NCBI GenBank assembly: GCA_014859985.1
Contig: JACZKN010000538.1
Coordinates: forward strand, 1 to 5,840
Length of the DNA stretch: 5,840 bases
Direction: 5' to 3'
From: Candidatus Krumholzibacteriia bacterium
GTDB lineage: Bacteria > Krumholzibacteriota > Krumholzibacteriia > LZORAL124-64-63
Below, piece after piece: positions 1 through 5,840 of this stretch. The notes under the pieces were generated by a model. The model did not search any database. It saw nothing but the letters and a program-made list of their open reading frames with translations, and had not been told where the DNA came from. How positions within the stretch are numbered: the stretch's first letter is position 1; the number at the start of each line of letters is the position of its first letter. The position numbers and the translations under genes were made by a program.

Positions 1-1
1 C

Positions 2-85
2 GGGCCGCCGGAAGACGCGAACGGCCGTGCGGGCGCGCTGCCGCCGACCCCGTTGCCGGTTTACTTCCCCCCGCGGGTTGCTTAG
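2..85 (+). CDS. possible C-terminal tail of an upstream gene (partial)
   Basis: This frame is open from the window edge to a TAG at 83-85. It would encode about 27 residues rich in proline (ending ...VYFPPRVA). Of the three forward frames here it has the most G/C at third positions, about 80%, which is the coding habit of the rest of the window. The stretch is too short and too compositionally simple to recognise a family. The candidate promoter at 60-88 would overlap its end. It may equally be non-coding DNA. Confidence 0.2.
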   Translation, partial: GPPEDANGRAGALPPTPLPVYFPPRVA

Positions 86-88
86 ATT
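60..88 (+). promoter_or_regulatory. candidate sigma70-type promoter of the aminotransferase-pckA operon
   Basis: This is a small AT-rich island in GC-rich DNA. TTTACT at 60-65 resembles a -35 box (4/6). TAGATT at 83-88 resembles a -10 box (4/6) with a 17-nt spacer. Reading the -10 one base earlier, TTAGAT at 82-87, places a TGC extended -10 element directly before it. Transcription would start near base 95 and give a leader of about 70 nt before the ATG at 167. This rests on motif matching only. Confidence 0.35.
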
Positions 89-166
89 TGGCACTTCGGA
101 TTCCACGGGCGAACCCCGCGCCGACGATCGCCGGCGCCGGGGCCGTGGCAGCGGAAGAGGAAGACG

Positions 167-1383
167 ATGACCATCAGCCTGATCGCCAGGGAACTGCGGG
201 AATCGGCCACGCTGAAGATGAACGAGCGCGTGGCCATCATGCGCGCCAAGGGAGACCCCGTCATCCATCTGGGCGGCGGCGAGCCCAAGAGCCTGCCGCC
301 CCTGGACGCGCTGACCGCGGCCGCCGGCATGCTCAACTCCGGCGAGGTGCGCTACACCCCGGCCTACGGCACGCCCGACATGAAGGCGGCGATCATCCGC
401 TCCACCAACGACCAGTACGGCTTCCGGCCCACCCTCGGCATGGTGATGGCCTCGGGCGGAGCCAAGCAGGCGATCATGTGCGCGCTGCAGGCCGTCCTGA
501 ACCCGCAGGACGAGGTGATCTTCCCGGCGCCCTACTGGGTCAGTTATCCCGAGATGGTCAAGATGTGCGGCGGCGTGCCGGTCCCGGCCAAGCCGATGGA
601 CGGCGGCTACGTGCCGAACATCGGCGACATCACGCTGCGGATGTCGTCGAACACGAAGGCCATCATGATCAACAGCCCGAACAACCCGTCGGGCGCCGTC
701 TACCCGGAGAAATTCATCAGGGATGTCGTCGCCCTTTGCGAGAAGGAGGGAATCTACCTGATCATGGACGACATCTACAACCGCCTGGTCTTCGCGGGCA
801 AACGGGTCACCAACCCGATCGCCTGCGCCAGGGATTTCGGCAGCGACGACTGCAAGATGATCGTCGTCAACGGTGTCTCGAAGGTCTACGCGATGACCGG
901 ATTCCGCATCGGCTGGGCCGTGGCCAACCCGAGGCTCATCGAGGTCATGTCCATCATCCAGTCGCACCAGACCAGCGGGCCCTCGGCGCTGCTGCAGAAG
1001 GCGGCCGTGGCCGCCATCAACGGCACGCAGAGCTGCGTCGACAACCTGGTGATGACGCTCGAGAACAACGCGCGCGTGATGATGCAGCGCCTGAAGGCCT
1101 TCGACGGCGTGAAGGTGTGCCCGCCGGACGGTACGTTCTACTGCTTCGCGGACTTCTCCGTCTATAACAAGGACAGCACGAAACTGGCGGAGTTCCTGCT
1201 GAACAAGGTCATGGTCTGCACCGTGCCGGGCGTCGAATTCGGCATGGAGGGGCACCTGCGCCTGAGCACCTGCGGGACGTCCAAGGAGATCATCGAGGGC
1301 GTCGAGCGCATGAAGTGGGCGCTCGATCCCAATTCGCCGAACGAACTGATCATGGGCCAACGCAAGATGGTGAGGGACTGGCT

Positions 1384-1387
<4 letters not shown>
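167..1387 (+). CDS. class I/II PLP-dependent aminotransferase, aspartate aminotransferase type
   Basis: This 406-residue cytoplasmic enzyme is predicted to transfer an amino group between an amino acid (probably aspartate) and a 2-oxoacid using pyridoxal phosphate. Fold-type I landmarks appear in order: LGGGEP (35-40), YTPAYGTPDM (63-72), the cofactor-phosphate loop SGGAKQAI (96-103), PYWVSY with a ring-stacking Trp124, NSPNNPSG (169-176, Asn173), DDIY (Asp201, Tyr204), and SKVYAMTGFRIGW (238-250). The last carries the Schiff-base Lys239 and phosphate-binding Arg247. LRLSTC supplies Arg365, the expected carboxylate-binding arginine. Length suits the class Ib aspartate aminotransferases. The ATG at 167 is the first start codon after the in-frame TAG at 83-85, and AGAGG (156-160) lies 6 nt upstream of it. 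The gene overlaps pckA by ATGA. Substrate is not certain: some class Ib members are prephenate aminotransferases or act on other amino acids. Ten cysteines are present, which is rather many. Confidence 0.9.
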
Positions 1388-3048
<1,661 letters not shown>

Positions 3049-3062
3049 CCGTCAGGCACCGG

Positions 3063-3091
3063 TTGCGCCGGGGTTGCCCCTCTGCGATACT
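3063..3091 (+). promoter_or_regulatory. candidate extended -10 promoter of aroC
   Basis: TTGCGC (3063-3068) is followed after 17 nt by GATACT (3086-3091, 4/6 match to TATAAT). TGC at 3083-3085 provides an extended -10 element. The start site would fall near 3098, about 37 nt before the aroC ATG. The same layout recurs before the lipoprotein gene (4987-5015). A short GGGG-TTG-CCCC hairpin (3070-3080) sits in the spacer. It is too weak to call as the pckA terminator. Confidence 0.5.
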
Positions 3092-3134
3092 GCCCCGGAT
3101 TCGGCGGCGGTCACCGGCAACGCGGGCGGTTCCC

Positions 3135-4223
3135 ATGTCCAGCACCTTCGGCACCCTGCTGCGCATCACCACCTTCGGCGAGTCCCACGGCGGCGGCGTG
3201 GGCGTCGTGGTCGACGGCTGCCCGCCGCGCCTGGCGCTGGATGAGGCGGCGGTCCAGGCCCAGCTCGACCGCCGCCGACCGGGCCAGAGCCGCATCGCCA
3301 CCCCCCGCGACGAGCCGGACCGGGTGGAGATCCTCTCGGGCCTGCAGGACGGCCTGACCCTGGGCACGCCCATCGCCATGCTGGTGCGCAACCGGGACCA
3401 GCGCCCGGGCGACTACGGCACCCTGCGGGACGTGCCGCGCCCCAGCCACGCCGACTACACCTACGAGCGGAAGTACGGCATCCGCGCCACGAGCGGCGGC
3501 GGCCGGGCCAGCGCCCGCGAGACCATCGGCCGGGTCGCCGCCGGCGCCGTGGCCGAGCAGTGGCTCCGCGCGGCCTTCGGCACGGAGATCGTGGCCTGGG
3601 TGCAGAGCGTGGCCGACGTGGAGGCGGGGCCCGTCGCTGCGGACGTCGTCGACCGCGCGGCCGTGGACGCCACCATCGTCCGCTGCCCCGACACGGCGGC
3701 CGCCGCACGCATGATCGCCGCCGTCGACGCCGCGCGCCACGACCGGGACTCGGTCGGCGGTGTGGTGGCCTGCGTCTGCCGCGGCGTGCCGGCCGGCCTG
3801 GGCGAGCCCGTGTTCGCCAAGCTGGAGGCGCTGCTGGCCCAGGCCATGTTGTCGCTGCCGGCGGTGAAGGGCTTCGAGATCGGCTCGGGCTTCGCCGGCA
3901 CCCGCCTGCGGGGCTCGGCCCACAACGACCCGTTCGTGGCCCGCGGCGACGGGGCCCTGGGCACCGCCACCAACCGCAGCGGCGGCGTGCAGGGCGGCAT
4001 CAGCAACGGCGAGCCCGTCGTCTTCCGGGTGGCCTTCAAGCCGCCGGCGACCATCGCCCGGGAGCAGCGGACCGCGGACTTCACGGGGCTTGAGGTCGAA
4101 CTGGCCGCGCCCGGCCGCCACGATCCCTGCGTGGTGCCCCGGGCCGTGCCCATCGTCGAGGCGATGGCGGCGCTGGTGCTGGCCGATTGTGCCCTGATGC
4201 AGGCCGCGCGGCGGCGGCCTTGA
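3135..4223 (+). CDS. aroC: chorismate synthase
   Basis: Catalyses the last step of the shikimate pathway: anti-1,4-elimination of phosphate from 5-enolpyruvylshikimate 3-phosphate to give chorismate. It needs reduced FMN. The 362 residues equal the normal length (361 in E. coli). Motifs are FGESHGGGVG (14-23, catalytic His18), RRRPGQSR (46-53), RPSHADYTY (102-110, second catalytic His105), SGGGRASARETIGRVAAG (120-137), GSAHNDPF (260-267), RSGGVQGGISNGEP (281-294) and GRHDPCVVPRAVPIVEAM (327-344). The ATG at 3135 starts exactly at the family N-terminus (SSTFGTLLRITTFGESHG). A GTG at 2991 in the same frame lies inside pckA and is rejected. The ribosome site is weak (GGGCGG, 3124-3129). The stop overlaps the following transporter start. 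The chemistry is not linked to that transporter in any way I can name. Confidence 0.97.
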   Translation: MSSTFGTLLRITTFGESHGGGVGVVVDGCPPRLALDEAAVQAQLDRRRPGQSRIATPRDEPDRVEILSGLQDGLTLGTPIAMLVRNRDQRPGDYGTLRDVPRPSHADYTYERKYGIRATSGGGRASARETIGRVAAGAVAEQWLRAAFGTEIVAWVQSVADVEAGPVAADVVDRAAVDATIVRCPDTAAAARMIAAVDAARHDRDSVGGVVACVCRGVPAGLGEPVFAKLEALLAQAMLSLPAVKGFEIGSGFAGTRLRGSAHNDPFVARGDGALGTATNRSGGVQGGISNGEPVVFRVAFKPPATIAREQRTADFTGLEVELAAPGRHDPCVVPRAVPIVEAMAALVLADCALMQAARRRP

Positions 4224-4966
4224 ATCCCCTGCACATCCTGCTGCTGTTCGCGGTCGGCGTGGTCTCCGGGATCCTGAACGTCCTGGCCGGCGGCGGCTCC
4301 CTGTTGACCCTGCCGGTCCTGATCTTCCTGGGCCTGCCCGCCGCCGTGGCCAACGGCACCAACCGGGTGGCCATCCTGGCCCAGAGCGTGGTGTCGGTGG
4401 GCGCCTTCCGGCACAGCGGCCTGCTGCCGATGAAGCTGGCCCTGCTCTGCACGGCCCCCGCCCTCCTGGGCGGCGCCCTGGGGGCGCGGCTGGCCGTGGG
4501 CATCGACGACCTGCTGTTTCGGCGCATCCTGGCCGTGGTGATGCTGGGCGTGTGCGTGGTGATGGTGGCCGATCCGACCCGCCGCCTGCGCTTCGACCCG
4601 GCCCGGCTGGGAGCGCTGCGGACCGCCGGCCTGGTGGCCAGCTTCTTCGCCATCGGCGTCTACGGCGGGTTCATCCAGGCGGGCGTCGGGTTCCTGATCA
4701 TCAGCGCGCTGCTGGTGCACGGCCTGGACCTTGTGCGCATCAACGCCGTGAAGGTGTTCGTCGTCGGCGCCTTCACGGTGACCGCGCTGGCGGTGTTCAT
4801 CGCCCACGGCGAGGTGGACTGGCCCCTGGGCCTGGCCCTGGCCGCGGGCAACGCCCTGGGGGGCTGGCTGGGCACGCGCCTGGCCATCGCCAAGGGCCAC
4901 GACTGGATCCGCCGCCTGGTGCTGGCCACGGTGGTGGTGTTCGCGGCGCGCCTGCTCTGGCGCTGA
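4220..4966 (+). CDS. TauE/SafE (TSUP) family membrane transporter
   Basis: This is a predicted inner-membrane permease of 248 residues, rich in leucine, valine and alanine, with about seven or eight hydrophobic segments. The family moves sulfur-containing or organic anions such as sulfite, sulfoacetate or other sulfonates. The actual substrate cannot be told from sequence. The two-fold internal repeat typical of the family is visible. The first half has NVLAGGGSLLTLPVL (20-34) followed by ANGTNRVAIL (44-53). The second half has GGFIQAGVGFLII (149-161) followed by RINAVKVF (173-180). Near the C-terminus a glycine-rich segment, NALGGWLGTRLA (211-222), is also typical. I chose TTG at 4220, which overlaps the aroC stop as TTGA and starts just before the first helix. 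A TTG at 4187 would add 11 charged or alanine-rich residues read through the end of aroC. No clear Shine-Dalgarno precedes either, so translation probably couples to aroC. Confidence 0.85.
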   Translation: MNPLHILLLFAVGVVSGILNVLAGGGSLLTLPVLIFLGLPAAVANGTNRVAILAQSVVSVGAFRHSGLLPMKLALLCTAPALLGGALGARLAVGIDDLLFRRILAVVMLGVCVVMVADPTRRLRFDPARLGALRTAGLVASFFAIGVYGGFIQAGVGFLIISALLVHGLDLVRINAVKVFVVGAFTVTALAVFIAHGEVDWPLGLALAAGNALGGWLGTRLAIAKGHDWIRRLVLATVVVFAARLLWR

Positions 4967-4979
4967 CCGGCGGCCGCCA

Positions 4980-4995
4980 CCGGCGCTGGCGCCGG
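4980..4995. repeat. perfect inverted repeat between the transporter and lipoprotein genes
   Basis: CCGGCGC and GCGCCGG are perfect complements separated by TG, so a 6-bp GC stem with a CTGG loop forms in RNA. It begins 14 nt after the transporter stop. A second 10-base palindrome, GGCGGCCGCC (4969-4978), lies just before it, and CCGGCG also occurs at 4967-4972. There is no T-tract, so it is not a standard intrinsic terminator. Its right arm overlaps the -35 region of the promoter at 4987-5015, so it might instead be an operator. In DNA this GC-rich, short palindromes also arise by chance. Confidence 0.4.
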
Positions 4996-5015
4996 CCCCG
5001 CACCCGTGGTATGCT
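4987..5015 (+). promoter_or_regulatory. candidate extended -10 promoter of the lipoprotein gene
   Basis: TGGCGC (4987-4992) and TATGCT (5010-5015, 4/6 match to TATAAT) are 17 nt apart, with an extended -10 TGG at 5007-5009. The spacing and the -35 region (TGGCGCCGG) are almost the same as in front of aroC (TTGCGCCGG, TGC before the -10). The start would fall near 5022, giving a leader of about 90 nt. GCGGG (5059-5063) and CCCGC (5083-5087) could pair in that leader around an inner CCGC/GCGG stem. Confidence 0.45.
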
Positions 5016-5111
5016 CGCCGCTCATCCCTGGTCATCGCAACGCATGCCGGAAACTCCCGCGGGTCCGCGCAGCGGCGTGGGTCCCGCTTCGCCCTGGAGA
5101 GAGGAGCCACC

Positions 5112-5408
5112 ATGCCGAAACGCGCATTTCTGGTCCTGGCGGTGCTCGCCGTGCTGGCCGGCACGGCCGCCTGCGAGAAGACCGCCCCCGAACTGATCAC
5201 CGCCGGCCCGCTGCAGTTCTCCCCCTTCACCTGGCAGGGCGGCATCCCCGCCGACTACGGACACCTGGTCGCGGTCACCTCCAGCGAGGCGCACCCGGGC
5301 TGGGCGCAGCTCTGGTTCGAGAGGTCCGACAGCACCATCGTCACGGTCTTCGTCAACTTCCAGGACGGCAACGTGCGGGACAAGGTCCTCGAACTCCCGC
5401 GTTCGTAA
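5112..5408 (+). CDS. small predicted lipoprotein of unknown function
   Basis: 98 residues. The N-terminus is a lipoprotein signal: MPKR, a hydrophobic run (residues 5-17) and TAAC ending at Cys21. Thr at -3 is less usual than Leu, but the rest fits a lipobox. Cleavage would leave a 78-residue mature protein with Glu at +2, which by the E. coli rule would favour the outer membrane. The mature part is polar with scattered aromatics (FSPFTWQGG, 37-45; GWAQLWFE, 63-70) and a likely beta-strand stretch STIVTVFVNF (74-83). I recognise no domain. The start is well supported by GAGGAG (5101-5106) five nt before the ATG, and an extended -10 promoter lies about 100 nt upstream. The next gene follows after 30 nt, so the two are probably one operon. 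Confidence 0.75.
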   Translation: MPKRAFLVLAVLAVLAGTAACEKTAPELITAGPLQFSPFTWQGGIPADYGHLVAVTSSEAHPGWAQLWFERSDSTIVTVFVNFQDGNVRDKVLELPRS

Positions 5409-5438
5409 ACCGCCGGACTCGGCCGCAAGGGGGAAACC

Positions 5439-5666
5439 ATGAATCTGGAGAAATTGAGCAGCGTGTTCTCGCGCGTGTTCTTTCTGGTCTCGATCCTGCT
5501 GCTCGCGCTGGCGGTGCTCGAGAAGCTCGTCAACGTCAGCGGCTACACCATCGTCCGCATTTATGAGCCTCAGCGGCTGCTGGAGATCGCGGCGACGATG
5601 ATGGTGTTCGTCATCGCGCTGCTGCTGCGGCAGATCCGCGAAAGCGTGCGCGGAGGGGCCCACTAG
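5439..5666 (+). CDS. small two-helix membrane protein of unknown function
   Basis: 75 residues. Two hydrophobic helices are clear, roughly residues 11-29 and 46-64. They are joined by a short polar segment, VNVSGYTIVRIYEPQR (31-46). The charged tail RQIRESVRGGAH (64-75) probably faces the cytoplasm. There is no signal-peptide cleavage site. AAGGGGGA (5427-5434) ends 4 nt before the ATG and is the strongest ribosome site in the window, which argues for real translation. The gene follows the lipoprotein gene by 30 nt and ends 42 nt before a convergent gene. A structural or accessory role in the membrane is possible, but nothing in the sequence assigns a function. Confidence 0.7.
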   Translation: MNLEKLSSVFSRVFFLVSILLLALAVLEKLVNVSGYTIVRIYEPQRLLEIAATMMVFVIALLLRQIRESVRGGAH

Positions 5667-5688
5667 GCCGCGCCCGGCTGCGGGAAAC

Positions 5689-5705
5689 GGGTCTCCGGGA
5701 GGCCC
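5689..5705 (+). terminator. hairpin between convergent genes, candidate terminator without T-tract
   Basis: In the plus-strand transcript, GGGTCTC pairs with GAGGCCC around a CGG loop: seven pairs including one G-U. The complementary strand would have a C-A mismatch, so the fold suits the plus-strand operon. It lies in the 42-nt gap between the stops of two converging genes, where a terminator is expected. No run of T follows, so termination efficiency is uncertain. Confidence 0.4.
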
Positions 5706-5708
5706 CGG

Positions 5709-5840
5709 TCAGCGCAGCTTCAGCAGCTCGGCTGCCAGCACCTGCCGGCACATGCCGACCTTGGCCCCGTTGTGGGCCAGGGGCCGGGCGTCCGCGACGG
5801 CGGCGGCGGCCGCCCGCTGCGCCGATTGCGGCGTCAGCGG
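5709..5840 (-). CDS. C-terminus of a probable FAD-binding subunit, xanthine/CO dehydrogenase family (partial)
   Basis: The minus strand is open from the window edge to a TGA (complement of 5709-5711), giving the last 43 residues of a gene that starts beyond the window. The tail has an alanine-rich helix, then ADARPLAHNGAKVGMCRQVL, and ends ELLKLR. The pattern of a helix, A-x-P-L-x-x-N-x-x-K-V, then a final helix with Leu/Ala is what I recall from the C-terminal domain of the medium (flavin) subunits of molybdenum hydroxylases. In that family an aromatic Tyr usually precedes Lys; here it is Ala. If right, the genes for the molybdopterin and iron-sulfur subunits should lie just to the right. 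The match is short and from memory. Confidence 0.45.
   Translation of the reverse strand, partial: PLTPQSAQRAAAAAVADARPLAHNGAKVGMCRQVLAAELLKLR

Noticed and set aside
88..1167. 359-codon plus-strand frame inside the aminotransferase gene
   Set aside because: It is the shifted frame of a recognised gene, with an arginine/glycine/histidine-rich product and a TTG start lying in the promoter region.
1315..1383. GTG at 1315 as a longer pckA start
   Set aside because: It would add 23 residues read out of frame through the aminotransferase end. The ATG at 1384 has a good ribosome site and the coupled overlap.
3461..5245. 594-codon open frame on the minus strand opposite aroC, the transporter and the lipoprotein start
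   Set aside because: It crosses three plus-strand genes and two gaps. The product is low-complexity (Q, H, A, G, R) and lacks a recognisable motif, so it is a composition artefact.
5006..5566. 186-codon plus-strand frame across the lipoprotein and small membrane protein genes
   Set aside because: It spans two genes and their gap in a different frame, has an arginine-rich product and no ribosome site. The two smaller genes have signal or membrane segments and strong ribosome sites.

Overview
The window is about two-thirds G+C with strong G/C preference at third codon positions. It reads as an ordinary chromosomal stretch of a high-GC bacterium. A lipoprotein with a lipobox and Glu at +2 fits a Gram-negative-type envelope. 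No gene here fixes the phylum. There is no phage, transposon, CRISPR, rRNA or tRNA signal.

Layout, left to right. (1) Bases 1-166 hold a possible tail of an upstream gene and a candidate promoter with a leader of roughly 70 nt. (2) A class I/II PLP-dependent aminotransferase of the aspartate aminotransferase type (167-1387) overlaps ATP-dependent PEP carboxykinase, pckA (1384-3048), by an ATGA junction. (3) An 86-bp gap contains an extended -10 promoter. It is followed by chorismate synthase, aroC (3135-4223), which overlaps a TauE/SafE-type membrane transporter (4220-4966) by a TTGA junction. (4) A 145-bp gap contains a perfect hairpin and a second promoter built like the aroC promoter. It is followed by a small predicted lipoprotein (5112-5408) and a 75-residue two-helix membrane protein (5439-5666). 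(5) After a hairpin, a convergent minus-strand gene enters. Only its last 43 codons are visible (5709-5840). They resemble the C-terminus of an FAD-binding subunit of the xanthine dehydrogenase/CO dehydrogenase family.

How the genes may work together: if the aminotransferase uses aspartate, it yields oxaloacetate, which PckA converts to PEP. The overlapping pair would then be a compact amino-acid-to-PEP module. PEP is consumed upstream of AroC in the shikimate pathway, but aroC appears to have its own promoter, so a regulatory link is only a guess. The transporter, lipoprotein and small membrane protein have no assignable substrate or partner. I found no convincing undescribed system. The least explained part is the lipoprotein/membrane-protein pair with its structured upstream region.
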